Below are positions 36,056 through 45,643 of a stretch of DNA of 64,000 bases, in pieces. The translations under genes and the position numbers were made by a program. A model generated the notes under the pieces. It made no database searches, had not been told where the DNA came from, and was given only the letters and a program-made list of their open reading frames with translations. Positions within the stretch are counted from its first letter, which is position 1; each line of letters starts with the position of its first letter. The stretch comes from Sphingobacterium sp. N143 (GTDB taxonomy: Bacteria; Bacteroidota; Bacteroidia; Sphingobacteriales; Sphingobacteriaceae), in contig NZ_JACAIS010000001.1 in NCBI RefSeq assembly GCF_030325625.1, positions 496,001 through 560,000 of the forward strand, written 5' to 3'.

Positions 36056-37741
36056 ATGGCAACAAATACTTATGACGCAATTGTAATCGGTTCGGGAATA
36101 AGTGGCGGATGGGCTGCGAAAGAATTGACGGAGAAGGGGCTGAAAACAATTATGCTGGAGCGTGGTCGTAACATTGAACACATCAAAGATTACACTGCGC
36201 CAAACAAAAATCCATGGGAATGGCCACATGCTGGCGGCCGTACGCAACAAATGATCGAAGACTATCCTGTATTGCGTAGGGATTATCCTTTGAATGAAAA
36301 AAACCTGGATTTTTGGGTAAATGAAAAAGAGAGCCCATATACTGAGGTTAAACGTTTTGACTGGTACCGTGGATACCACGTAGGGGGGCGTTCCCTGATG
36401 TGGGGAAGACAATCTTACCGTTTGGGAGATCTTGACTTTGAAGCGAACTTAAAGGATGGCCACGGTGTAGATTGGCCTATTCGATATAAAGATATTGCAC
36501 CTTGGTATAGCTATGCTGAAAAATTTGCGGGTATTTCAGGAAATAGAGATGGGGTTCCATCCTTACCTGATGGCGATTATATGCCGGCAATGGCCATGAA
36601 TATTGTTGAAAAAGATCTGGCAGAACGATTGAAGAAGCAATATGGCGGTAAACGTCATTTTATTATGGGTAGAACGGCAAATATCACTGTTCCTCATCAT
36701 GATCGTGTCAATTGCCAATATCAAAATCAATGTTGGTTAGGCTGTAACTTTGGGGCTTATTTCAGTACACAATCTGCGACGTTACCTGCTGCGAAAAAAA
36801 CAGGTAATTTGACCTTACGCCCTTTTTCTATCGTAACAAAAATCATTTATGATAAAAATACGAAAAAGGCGAAGGGGGTAGAGATTATTGATGCGGAAAC
36901 AAATCAAACGTATGAGTTTTTTGCAAAAGTAATTTTTGTATGTGCTTCGGCCCTTAACTCGACTTGGGTACTGATGAACTCAGCAACTGATGTTTGGGAA
37001 GGTGGTCTTGGTAGCAGCAGCGGTGAATTGGGACATAACTTGATGGATCACCATTTCCGCTGTGGTGCCGGAGGTAAGATAGATGGTTATCTGGATAGCT
37101 ATGTATTCGGCCGCCGCCCAACGGGCTTATATGTACCACGCTTTGTGAATGTTGATGGTGATACCAAAAAACGCGACTATGTCCGTGGTTTCGGTTATCA
37201 AGGTGCAGCAGGAAGAGGTCGTTGGTCAGGAGCCGTAGCCGAGATGGAAGTTGGAGGAGCATGGAAAGATGCCATCTGTGAAGCAGGTGACTGGAGTGTT
37301 GGTTTTACTGCTTTTGGAGAGACTCTGCCTTATCATGAAAATAAAATCACCCTTGATAAAAACAAAAAAGATAAATGGGGTTTACCTGTATTATCTTTTG
37401 ATGCAGAGATCAAGGATAATGAGCTGAAGATGCGTGGCGACATGCAGAATGAAATGAAGGAAATGTTAGATAGCATTGGCGTAAAAGACACTTATACTTA
37501 CGATAACGTCTATGGACTTGGCCAAGGTATTCATGAGATGGGAACTGCCCGCATGGGACGCGATCCAAAAACATCTGTATTGAATGGAAATAACCAGGTA
37601 TGGGATGCAATGAATGTTTTCGTGACAGATGGAGCATGTATGACTTCTGCAGGTTGTGTGAATCCTTCATTGACTTATATGGCACTTACTGCACGTGCGG
37701 TCGATTTTGCGGTTAGTGAATTGAAAAAAGGTAACATCTAA
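36056..37741 (+). CDS. GMC-type FAD oxidoreductase, catalytic subunit of a sugar/glucoside dehydrogenase
   Basis: 561 residues. FAD-binding Rossmann motif DAIVIGSGISGGWAAKEL near the N-terminus, a long substrate domain, and the C-terminal GMC motifs MGTARMGRDPKTS and CVNPSLTYMALTARA that line the active site. It resembles large subunits of membrane-linked gluconate, fructose and glucoside 3-dehydrogenases. It has no signal peptide of its own; the subunit-3 gene two positions downstream carries a Tat signal, so export as a folded complex (hitchhiking) is expected. A cluster CNFG near QNQCWLGCNFG may coordinate an iron-sulfur cluster, as in some family members. No cytochrome subunit gene is in the window. 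Confidence 0.88.
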   Translation: MATNTYDAIVIGSGISGGWAAKELTEKGLKTIMLERGRNIEHIKDYTAPNKNPWEWPHAGGRTQQMIEDYPVLRRDYPLNEKNLDFWVNEKESPYTEVKRFDWYRGYHVGGRSLMWGRQSYRLGDLDFEANLKDGHGVDWPIRYKDIAPWYSYAEKFAGISGNRDGVPSLPDGDYMPAMAMNIVEKDLAERLKKQYGGKRHFIMGRTANITVPHHDRVNCQYQNQCWLGCNFGAYFSTQSATLPAAKKTGNLTLRPFSIVTKIIYDKNTKKAKGVEIIDAETNQTYEFFAKVIFVCASALNSTWVLMNSATDVWEGGLGSSSGELGHNLMDHHFRCGAGGKIDGYLDSYVFGRRPTGLYVPRFVNVDGDTKKRDYVRGFGYQGAAGRGRWSGAVAEMEVGGAWKDAICEAGDWSVGFTAFGETLPYHENKITLDKNKKDKWGLPVLSFDAEIKDNELKMRGDMQNEMKEMLDSIGVKDTYTYDNVYGLGQGIHEMGTARMGRDPKTSVLNGNNQVWDAMNVFVTDGACMTSAGCVNPSLTYMALTARAVDFAVSELKKGNI

Positions 37742-37764
37742 TAGCTAAAGAAAGATTGATAACA

Positions 37765-39198
37765 ATGGAAAATAATTCAAACAAGTCGAGTAGAAGAGAT
37801 TTTTTGAAGACTGCGGCAACAGCTGCTGCAGCTTTTATGATCGTTCCTCGCCATGTATTAGGCGGAAACGGATTTACCGCTCCAAGTGATAAACTTCAGA
37901 TTGCAGGTATTGGTGTGGGTGGTAAGGGATTCAGCGACATTAATGCATTTCATGCTTCAGGAAAAGCAGATTTGGCGTTCTTATGTGATGTTGATGACCG
38001 TCGTGCTGCCGAAGCCGTGAAACGTTATCCAAAAGCGAAATATTATAAGGATTATCGGGAAATGTTGGATAAGGAACATAAAAACATCGAAGCCGTTTCT
38101 GTGTCGACACCTGATCATCAGCATGCCATACAGGCCCTTGCGGCAATGCAATTAGGCAAACATGTGTATGTTCAAAAACCATTAACACATGATGTGTGGG
38201 AAGCCAGGGCATTGACACATGCAGCCAAAAAATATAAGGTAGTAACTCAAATGGGTAACCAGGGGGCATCCAATGATGGACCGCGCTTTGTCCGTGAATG
38301 GTATGAAGCGGGCCTGATCGGTGATGTACATACCGTATATTGCTGGACGGACCGTCCGGTATGGCCTTCAGGTATTGCTTGGCCAACCGGGAAAGCCGAG
38401 ATTCCAAAAGAGTTGGATTGGGACTTATGGTTAGGAACAGCACCTTACAAAGAATATGTCGACAAATTAGTGCCTTTTAACTGGCGCGGCTGGTGGGATT
38501 ATGGAACCGGGGCATTGGGCGATATGGGCTGTCACTTGTTGGAAGTGCCTTTCAGTACATTGGGGTTAACGTATGTACAAGATGTACAAGCTACAGTAGG
38601 TTCAGTTTATGTGGATGAATTCAAGCGTGGCTATTTCCCTGAAAGTTGTCCACCGTCCAGTCATGCGACGTTGACATTCCCAAAAACTCCACGCACAAAT
38701 GGCCCTGTGACTTTACACTGGATGGATGGTGGTATTCAACCAGCTCGTCCGGATGAACTAGAACCGAATGAAATCTTTGGTGACGGTGGAAATGGTATTT
38801 TGTTGGTGGGCACGAAAGGAAAGATCCTGGCCGATACCTATGGACAAAACGCGCGTTTGTTGCCTACATCAAGAAAAGATCAGGTTGCTCAGAAATATGC
38901 CCGTGTACCAGGACAAGAAGGTGGACACTATGCACAATGGGTGGAAGCTTGTCAGGCAGGTTATGGCAAGAAAGAAGTCAGCTCGCCGTTTGAAATTGCA
39001 GGACCATTGACTGAAGCGCTATTAATGGCGAATCTGGCGATCAGAGGAGCTGACCTGCGGCTCGATGGAAAATATCCTGGACGTAACTTAAAGTTACTTT
39101 GGGATAATGACAAGATGCGGGTGACAAATTTTGATCATGTGAATCAATTTGTCAAACGTAATTACAGACAAGGTTGGGAAATGAAATATAATTTCTAA
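37765..39198 (+). CDS. Second Tat-exported Gfo/Idh/MocA-family oxidoreductase
   Basis: 477 residues from the ATG at 37765 (an in-frame TTG lies 9 nt upstream). Tat signal: SSRRDFLKTAATAAAAFMIV. The Rossmann motif LQIAGIGVGGKGFS follows near residue 48. Where relatives have EKP, this has QKP (Gln137-Lys138-Pro139), retaining the Lys. A WWDYGTGALGDMGCHLLEVP segment holds the likely catalytic His. Close kin are annotated as glycoside or inositol-type dehydrogenases. It lies between the GMC subunit (23 nt) and subunit 3 (19 nt), which argues for a shared substrate or successive steps. Confidence 0.88.
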   Translation: MENNSNKSSRRDFLKTAATAAAAFMIVPRHVLGGNGFTAPSDKLQIAGIGVGGKGFSDINAFHASGKADLAFLCDVDDRRAAEAVKRYPKAKYYKDYREMLDKEHKNIEAVSVSTPDHQHAIQALAAMQLGKHVYVQKPLTHDVWEARALTHAAKKYKVVTQMGNQGASNDGPRFVREWYEAGLIGDVHTVYCWTDRPVWPSGIAWPTGKAEIPKELDWDLWLGTAPYKEYVDKLVPFNWRGWWDYGTGALGDMGCHLLEVPFSTLGLTYVQDVQATVGSVYVDEFKRGYFPESCPPSSHATLTFPKTPRTNGPVTLHWMDGGIQPARPDELEPNEIFGDGGNGILLVGTKGKILADTYGQNARLLPTSRKDQVAQKYARVPGQEGGHYAQWVEACQAGYGKKEVSSPFEIAGPLTEALLMANLAIRGADLRLDGKYPGRNLKLLWDNDKMRVTNFDHVNQFVKRNYRQGWEMKYNF

Positions 39199-39217
39199 AA
39201 TTAAGATATTTAGTAGT

Positions 39218-39847
39218 ATGAATAGAAGAGAAGCATTACAACGAGTTGCCTTGATTTTAGGAGGTACTGTTATAGGCGCCAATTTATTTTTGGAAGGCTG
39301 TACGCGTTCAGCCACGAAGGATGTACAAGCATTATTTGATGCTAAAACAACAGATTTATTGGGTGACCTGGCTGAAGCCATTTTGCCAGCAACAGCAACT
39401 CCAGGTGCAAAAGAAGCTGGCGTGGGAAGTTTTATTCCGGTGATGGTGCGTGATTGTTATACTGAAAAACAACAAAAAGCATTTTTGACCGGCTTTGCTA
39501 CATTGGATGATAAGGCCAAAGAAGTGAAAGGTAAGCCTTTCCTTGAACTTTCTGCCGAAGACCGGACTGCGGTAGCTGCAGCGTTGGACAAAGAAGCTAA
39601 TGAGTTTAATAAGAAGCAAGCTGAAGATCAAAAAGAGATCATTGAGAAAAATAGAGAGAAGCAGAATCAATTGTACAACTACGTGGAGAACGATCCTCCG
39701 CATTGGTTTACCATGTTCAAGCAATTGACTTTGACAGGTTTCTTTAATTCAGAATTAGGCTGTACAAAAGCATTGCGTTTTGTTAAGATTCCAGGAAAAT
39801 ATGATGGGAATCTTCCTTATAAAAAAGGAGATAAAGCATTTGCTTAA
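39218..39847 (+). CDS. Gluconate 2-dehydrogenase subunit 3-like protein, Tat/lipobox
   Basis: 209 residues. The start NRREALQRVALILGGTV is a Tat signal with RR at residues 3-4, followed by a lipobox-like FLEGC. The body matches the small subunit of GMC-type dehydrogenases (DLAEAILPATATPGAKEAGVG, CYTEKQQKAFLTGF, FFNSELGCTKALRF). This subunit chaperones and exports the GMC subunit through Tat. The lipobox would tether the complex to a membrane. Last gene of the locus; a strong terminator follows. Confidence 0.9.
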   Translation: MNRREALQRVALILGGTVIGANLFLEGCTRSATKDVQALFDAKTTDLLGDLAEAILPATATPGAKEAGVGSFIPVMVRDCYTEKQQKAFLTGFATLDDKAKEVKGKPFLELSAEDRTAVAAALDKEANEFNKKQAEDQKEIIEKNREKQNQLYNYVENDPPHWFTMFKQLTLTGFFNSELGCTKALRFVKIPGKYDGNLPYKKGDKAFA

Positions 39848-39851
39848 ATAT

Positions 39852-39879
39852 AAAAAAGGAGGCCTGAGCCTCCTTTTTT
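39852..39879. terminator. Bidirectional terminator at the end of the sugar-oxidation locus
   Basis: 12-bp stem AAAAAAGGAGGC / GCCTCCTTTTTT (39852-39863, 39868-39879), loop CTGA, between convergent genes. Confidence 0.88.
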
Positions 39880-39894
39880 ATTTAAAGTCTGGTT

Positions 39895-40626
39895 TTATTT
39901 TGTCTCCACTTCCAGCGCAAAATGGATGCGCTGCTGTTTGGAAACTGTCATGAAATAACCTTTTTCTGTAGAATCACCGTTGATTTCTACAGTATCATTA
40001 TGACGTAGTTCTCTTAAATAATTCATTTCCAATGATTTTATCTGATTGGTCAGGACAAGTTCAATAGGAAGCCTGTCCATACACCAATCCAGGTATTTCA
40101 CATTATTGGCGTGATTAACAATGTCCAGATCTGAAAGCTTGACGATGTAATTATCAATATTCCTAACGGGCTGTAAAATATCCAATTTTGAAAAGGGTTT
40201 TTGGGTGGCAGGTTGGTCAGGGTAAGTCTGAAAATCTTCAGCAGCAATAGCTAAGGTTTCGGAACTCCGCTTCACGGTATTTATGACAGCCCAATAGCTG
40301 GTGGCTGTCACGTAAAGCTGTCCATTGACAGTAATTTCAAAATTACGTGTGGATCGGGCACCTTCCAGCTCCTGTACCCAGGTTTTGACACGGACAATAT
40401 CCATCCATTTGGGCAATCTCGTAATCTCGATCCGGATACGGCTTAAGACCCATGTTTGGTTATGCTTAGCCATTTCTTTAAAACCAAAACCTGCAATGGT
40501 CGCATGTTCTCCAGCAGTAAGTTGCAAAATATTGGACAGATCTGAAAAACGGATGCGGCCATTGGAGTAACATTGTGTGAAATAAATTTCCCACTCTTTT
40601 TCAAAAATTGATTTTTCCATTTCCAT
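39895..40626 (-). CDS. Acyl-ACP thioesterase (FatA/FatB-like)
   Basis: 243 residues from the ATG at 40626 (MEMEKS); the frame continues to 40677 but the extra residues look non-coding. A double hot-dog fold is suggested: IYFTQCYSNGRIRFSDLSNI, WVLSRIRIEITRLPKW in the first half and LSDLDIVNHANNVKYLDWCM in the second, with Asp/Asn/His residues typical of acyl-ACP thioesterases (the NHANNxxY pattern carries the catalytic Asn/His). It would release free fatty acids from acyl-ACP in the cytoplasm. Monocistronic, convergent with the sugar locus. Confidence 0.88.
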   Translation of the reverse strand: MEMEKSIFEKEWEIYFTQCYSNGRIRFSDLSNILQLTAGEHATIAGFGFKEMAKHNQTWVLSRIRIEITRLPKWMDIVRVKTWVQELEGARSTRNFEITVNGQLYVTATSYWAVINTVKRSSETLAIAAEDFQTYPDQPATQKPFSKLDILQPVRNIDNYIVKLSDLDIVNHANNVKYLDWCMDRLPIELVLTNQIKSLEMNYLRELRHNDTVEINGDSTEKGYFMTVSKQQRIHFALEVETK

Positions 40627-40941
40627 TTTGTTTATTGTAAAATTAGGTAATATGACTGATTTTGTGTTTAAAATCAAAATGAAATGACATAATATTCAGA
40701 TATCTTTGATAGTATAAATTGTATGAAAGCCCTGGTAGGGGGGAAGAAAAAACTCCTGATAGCGTAATCGTTTTTTTATTGTAAAATAAATGATAGTTTT
40801 CAATGATTTAATTGATTATTATTACGGGAATAGGTAGCTTTAAATAAGCCAATGGCATAAAATAATAAAATAAGATTGGTATTGAAGCGTTATAAATGGT
40901 GAAACGCTAAACATTAAATTTACACATTAAATGCTAATATT

Positions 40942-41208
40942 ATGGTTGGAGAATTAATAGCTAAAGAGGAAATTCCTCAATTTAAATTTATCCCTGCGAG
41001 TGAAGATAAGACGGCGATTTTTATGGATAAATTGAAAGGGGCCCTTAGGTTGGGTAATGAGTTTAAATCCAAAACTGAGATAGCCTTTCAGACAGATTCC
41101 GGACCAAAGCGTATTGAAACCACAGTATGGTCGTTGACTGACAGATATATTCAGATTAAGAGCGGGGTACTGATACCCTTGAAATCTATTATTGCAATTG
41201 ACTACTAA
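40942..41208 (+). CDS. Hypothetical protein
   Basis: 88 residues, no signal peptide or membrane segment. It reads as a small alpha/beta or beta-rich fold (EIAFQTDSGPKRIETTVWSL, YIQIKSGVLIPLKSIIAIDY) reminiscent of domains that end in an interaction strand, but I do not recognise a family. An inverted repeat AGCGTT/AACGCT (40886-40891, 40903-40908) lies in its leader. A strong bidirectional terminator overlaps its stop codon. The gene is alone between a thioesterase and an efflux operon. Confidence 0.65.
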   Translation: MVGELIAKEEIPQFKFIPASEDKTAIFMDKLKGALRLGNEFKSKTEIAFQTDSGPKRIETTVWSLTDRYIQIKSGVLIPLKSIIAIDY

Positions 41209-41247
41209 AAAAAAGCTCCTGAGATATTATCTCAGGAGCTTTTTTTT
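41207..41247. terminator. Bidirectional terminator between the 88-aa gene and the second efflux operon
   Basis: 18-bp perfect stem (41207-41224 against 41230-41247) with A8/T8 flanks and a 5-nt loop; it serves convergent genes. Confidence 0.9.
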
Positions 41248-42547
41248 AGTAGGTTTCGCCTGTTAATTCTTTCAGGCGTATTTCTGAAACCTTGGCATCG
41301 TATTGGGCAGTATAACTACGTGTCATTGCATTGATGTAATTAAGCTGAGCTGTTCTAACTTCCAAGGTGGTAATGGTTCCGATACGGAATTTATCCAGTG
41401 TGATGTTAAGATTTTCTTTGGCAAGCTCCTCATTTTTCTTCTCTACCCTGGCCAATTCGATATTAGTAATATAGGTTTGAAATAATGTTCTGACCTGGGC
41501 CTGGATACTCTGTTTTTGCTGCTGTATCTGTAGTTCGGTACTTTTTACCTGAAACTTGGCTATCCGTTCATTCCTATTCTGTAGGAAGCCATTGAAGATG
41601 TTCACAGATGCCGTAATACCGTAATTAAGCCCCTTGTTCTTGTTTTCAGTCGAGAACCCGAGAGAGGAATGGGATTCGTTCCAATTATAGCCAGTGTTTA
41701 GGCCGATTTTTGGATAACGCTCAGCTTTCACCGATTTTAAGTTTAATTCGGCAACACGTTTGTTGATGAGTGCAAGTTGTACCTGGGGATTTTGTTGGTC
41801 CGCAATTTGGATAAGGTCTCCTAATTTCAGGTCACTGTCCAGCTCCATCTCATTTTCAATTTGAAAATCAAGGCTTAGATCACGCGTCATCAGTTGGTTG
41901 AGGTAGGTTTTCGTATTTTTGAAACTTTCCTGTTGACGCAGTAGATTGGTTTTGTCAGTATTGAGGTCAACCTTCGCATTCAGAAGGTCCAATTTGGAGC
42001 CTTTTCCGATATCCAGTCGATTTTTTGCTAGGGTAACACGATATTTAGATAATGTAATTGTGGTGTCCAAGGCATCGATAAGCCGTTTTTGCTGAACCAG
42101 GCTGTAATAAGTGGCCAACACCTCGCTCAGCTGGCTAATGACCTCAAATTTGATCTCGGCTTCACCCTGGCGCTGTATTTCTTTGAATCTGTCACGACGT
42201 GCAAACATGCCGAAACCATCGAAAATAGTCCAGTTCAAATTAACACCGTAGGACATGTTGTCGTTCTTGGCATTTGAAACCTGTTGGATTTGACCATCGG
42301 CACGCACTTGTCGGGAATTTTGAACGGAGTTGCTCCGGTTGAAGGTACCAGTCACTGCAGGTAGCATTCCTGCACTCCCTAAACTTGTATTCTCCATGTC
42401 GATATTGTTGTCATTTTTAGCCAACAGAATATTGAAGTTATTGCTGAGCGTTGTTGTAAGCGCCTCTTCCAGCGTCAATACTTCCTGTGCACGGCCTTGA
42501 AACATGATCGAGCAAAGCAGTAGCAATATGATGATATTTCTCTTCAT
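41246..42547 (-). CDS. TolC-family outer membrane efflux protein
   Basis: 433 residues with signal IIILLLLCSIMFQGRAQ. Two long helical repeats start at VLTLEEALTTTLSNNFNIL and LKLGDLIQIADQQNPQVQL, and NYGITASVNIFNGFLQNRN is the barrel-associated segment, all typical of the OEP family. It is the last gene of the leftward adaptor-permease-TolC operon (6 nt after the permease) and forms that pump's outer membrane channel. Confidence 0.93.
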   Translation of the reverse strand: MKRNIIILLLLCSIMFQGRAQEVLTLEEALTTTLSNNFNILLAKNDNNIDMENTSLGSAGMLPAVTGTFNRSNSVQNSRQVRADGQIQQVSNAKNDNMSYGVNLNWTIFDGFGMFARRDRFKEIQRQGEAEIKFEVISQLSEVLATYYSLVQQKRLIDALDTTITLSKYRVTLAKNRLDIGKGSKLDLLNAKVDLNTDKTNLLRQQESFKNTKTYLNQLMTRDLSLDFQIENEMELDSDLKLGDLIQIADQQNPQVQLALINKRVAELNLKSVKAERYPKIGLNTGYNWNESHSSLGFSTENKNKGLNYGITASVNIFNGFLQNRNERIAKFQVKSTELQIQQQKQSIQAQVRTLFQTYITNIELARVEKKNEELAKENLNITLDKFRIGTITTLEVRTAQLNYINAMTRSYTAQYDAKVSEIRLKELTGETY

Positions 42548-42553
42548 GTCTGA

Positions 42554-45500
42554 TTATTCGTAACTTTTAATGTTATCAAATTCGGGTCTGTGTTTTTTTG
42601 GTCTTGACCACATGTAATAAATTGCCGGAATAACAAATAAGGTCAAAATAAGGGAGAAGACAGTACCTCCCACAATGACTACCCCCATACCGATCCGGCT
42701 CGTGGAAGCTGCACCTAAAGACATTGCAATAGGTAATGCACCTAAGGCAATAGCCAGACTGGTCATTAAAATTGGTCGGAGTCGTGATTCTGCGGAATGC
42801 ATGATAGCCTCAAATTTCTCCATACCTTCTTCACGCATCTGATTGGCAAATTCAACGATCAGAATACCATTTTTGGTCACAAGACCTATCAGCATGATCG
42901 TACCGATCTGGCTGAAAATATTCCAGGTCTGATCAAATAACCATAGGCTGATCAATGCTCCAGCAACAGCCATTGGTACAGTAAGAATAATAATAAAAGG
43001 ATCCAGGAAACTTTCAAATTGAGCAGCCAAAATAAGATAGATCAGCAACAGTGCAAGTCCAAAAGCGAATAAGGTATTTGAACTACTCTCTACATAATCG
43101 CGGGATTCACCGCTCAGATCAGTAGTGAAACTTTGGTCCAGCACTTTCTCTTTTATCCGGTCCATCGCTGCAATACCATCATTCATGCTCATTCCCTGGG
43201 CCAAGCCAGCTGAAACTGTTGCAGACATATAACGGTTGTTATGATAGAGCTGTGGCGGGCTACTTTCTTCACGGACATTGACAAGGTTGTCGAGTTGAAT
43301 AAGCTGCCCCATATTATTGCGGACATAAATTGAAGTGAGATCCGTTGGCGTCGCTCTTCTGTCATTTTCTACCTGACCGATAACTTGATACTGCTTTCCG
43401 TCACGCATGAAATAGGCAAAACGTTGCCCGCTTAATAACAATTGTAACGACTGGGATACATCAAGTACGGAGACCCCCAGACTAAGTGCTTTGAGACGAT
43501 CTATTTCGACATGAAGTTCAGGTTTATTGAATTTCAGGTTGATGTCTGTGGTAGAAAATGTTGGATCGTTGTTTACTTCATTCATGAACTCTGGAATCTT
43601 TTCCTGGAGCTTTTCAAAGTTTTGAGCCTGTATGATATATTGAATAGGAAGCCCCCCTCTACGATTCATGGAGATCGTAGGTGTCTGCGAAACATTCACA
43701 CGGACACCATCGTATTTCTTTGTCCACTTAGTCAGTTCTTTGGCAACGTCATCCTGCGACTTCTGACGATCTTCAGGATCCACTAAGGTCATTCGGATAC
43801 GGCCTGAATTGACAGAACTCGATCCAAAACCTGGGGATGTGATATTCAGGCTTATTTTATTTTCTGGAATAGAATCGTAGACAAGCTTGTCCAAGTCCTG
43901 CATATAGCGATCCATATATTCGTAGGTAGCACCTTCCGGTCCGGTGATACTGACAGAGATATTACTTCTGTCATCATATGGGGCCGTTTCCTTTTTGATT
44001 GAAGCAAAGAGCACACCAATAATACCAAAACAAACAAGTAGGATGGGGAAGCTGATCCATTTGAATTTCATGAATTTATCTAATGCACTGGCATAGCCTT
44101 TATTCATGTTCACAAACATAGGTTCAGTCCATTCATAGAACTTTGTCTTCTTATGCCCACCGCCTTTGATCAGGTAAGCGTTCAGCATGGGCGTAAGGGT
44201 CAGTGAAACGAATGCGGAAACCAGTACGGCGGATGCGATGACGACCCCGAATTCTCTGAATAGCCGGCCTACAAATCCCTGAAGAAATATGACGGGTAGA
44301 AATACTGCCGCCAAGGTAATGGATATGGAAATGACAGCAAAAAATATTTCTTTTGATCCCTTTAAGGCAGCTTCAATAGGGGACATACCTTCTTCCACTT
44401 TCTTGAATATATTTTCCGTCACAACGATACCATCATCAACAACAAGACCTGTAGCTAATACAATGGCAAGTAAGGTGAGGACATTGATCGAGAAACCAAA
44501 CATGTACATGATAAAGAAGGTAGCGATCAATGAAACGGGAATATCAAGTAATGGACGCAAGGCAATTCCCCAATCACGGAAGAAAAAGTAGATGATCAGC
44601 GTGACCAATACAATAGAAATGATCAGGGTTTCAGCTACTTCGACAACGGATTTTTTGATGAACTTTGTATTATCAGATGCAATATTGATGGTAATATCCT
44701 GTGGGAGATCTTCCTTTATCTGATCCAGCATATTATAGAAATTGTTAGCAATATCTAAATAATTTGTGCCCGGTTGAGGGATAATTGCCACACCGACCAA
44801 TTGTTTGCCATTGCTGACCATTTTCGTTTCGAGGTTTTCGGCATCAATCTCTGCGTGTCCGATATCAATAAATTTTACGATGCGGGAGCTATCTGTTTTT
44901 AGAATGATATTATTGAACTCTTCGGGACTGGATAGGTTTCCTACTGTTTTTACGGTCAATTCAGTTGTATTTCCGACGATTTTTCCAGACGGGAGTTCGA
45001 CATTCTGATTATTCAGTGCAGTACGAATATCCGAAGCCGTAATACCATAGGCCGCCATGCGATCTGGATTGAGCCATAAACGCATGGCATAACGTTTTTG
45101 ACCATATATTTGGGTGCTACTGACACCTGGAATGGTTTGTAGTCTTTCTGAAATAACATTCTCCGCATAATCACTTAATGATAACTTGTCTCTAGTTTCA
45201 CTTTGAAGTGTCAATATGATGATGGGGTCGGAATCTGCATCTGCTTTGGAAACTACAGGTGGGGCATCAATATCTTGTGGTAAACTGCGGACTGCCTGTG
45301 ATACTTTATCACGAACATCATTGGCGGCTTCCTCCAGATCTTTCTGTAGATCAAATTCTATGGTAATGTTGCTGGATCCCTGATTACTGGACGAAGATAT
45401 ATTTCGAATTCCATCAATAGAATTGATCGCCTTTTCAAGCGGTTCAGTGATTTGTGATTCAATGATATCAGGGTTTGCTCCGGCATAGTTTGTGCGGACG

Positions 45501-45643
45501 GAGACAATAGCAGGATCAATGGAAGGATATTCTCGAACACCTAAAAAACTGAAACCAATATAGCCAAACAGAATGATTGTGATATTGACTACAATTGTTA
45601 ATACTGGACGTTTAATAAAAACTGCTGATAGATTCATGGACAA
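42554..45643 (-). CDS. RND efflux permease (HAE1-like)
   Basis: 1029 residues. N-terminal TM IKRPVLTIVVNITIILFGYI, large periplasmic loops, and the proton relay in TGLVVDDGIVVTENI (around residue 405); the second half has GLVTKNGILIVEFANQ and RPILMTSLAIALGALPIAM. It begins with the REYPSIDPAIVSVRTNYAGA loop of the MdtB/AcrB-type branch. It pumps an unidentified substrate via the adaptor encoded just upstream. The adaptor stop is adjacent to this start with no gap, indicating translational coupling. It differs from the permease at 13335 in gene order and sequence. Confidence 0.95.
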   Translation of the reverse strand: MSMNLSAVFIKRPVLTIVVNITIILFGYIGFSFLGVREYPSIDPAIVSVRTNYAGANPDIIESQITEPLEKAINSIDGIRNISSSSNQGSSNITIEFDLQKDLEEAANDVRDKVSQAVRSLPQDIDAPPVVSKADADSDPIIILTLQSETRDKLSLSDYAENVISERLQTIPGVSSTQIYGQKRYAMRLWLNPDRMAAYGITASDIRTALNNQNVELPSGKIVGNTTELTVKTVGNLSSPEEFNNIILKTDSSRIVKFIDIGHAEIDAENLETKMVSNGKQLVGVAIIPQPGTNYLDIANNFYNMLDQIKEDLPQDITINIASDNTKFIKKSVVEVAETLIISIVLVTLIIYFFFRDWGIALRPLLDIPVSLIATFFIMYMFGFSINVLTLLAIVLATGLVVDDGIVVTENIFKKVEEGMSPIEAALKGSKEIFFAVISISITLAAVFLPVIFLQGFVGRLFREFGVVIASAVLVSAFVSLTLTPMLNAYLIKGGGHKKTKFYEWTEPMFVNMNKGYASALDKFMKFKWISFPILLVCFGIIGVLFASIKKETAPYDDRSNISVSITGPEGATYEYMDRYMQDLDKLVYDSIPENKISLNITSPGFGSSSVNSGRIRMTLVDPEDRQKSQDDVAKELTKWTKKYDGVRVNVSQTPTISMNRRGGLPIQYIIQAQNFEKLQEKIPEFMNEVNNDPTFSTTDINLKFNKPELHVEIDRLKALSLGVSVLDVSQSLQLLLSGQRFAYFMRDGKQYQVIGQVENDRRATPTDLTSIYVRNNMGQLIQLDNLVNVREESSPPQLYHNNRYMSATVSAGLAQGMSMNDGIAAMDRIKEKVLDQSFTTDLSGESRDYVESSSNTLFAFGLALLLIYLILAAQFESFLDPFIIILTVPMAVAGALISLWLFDQTWNIFSQIGTIMLIGLVTKNGILIVEFANQMREEGMEKFEAIMHSAESRLRPILMTSLAIALGALPIAMSLGAASTSRIGMGVVIVGGTVFSLILTLFVIPAIYYMWSRPKKHRPEFDNIKSYE

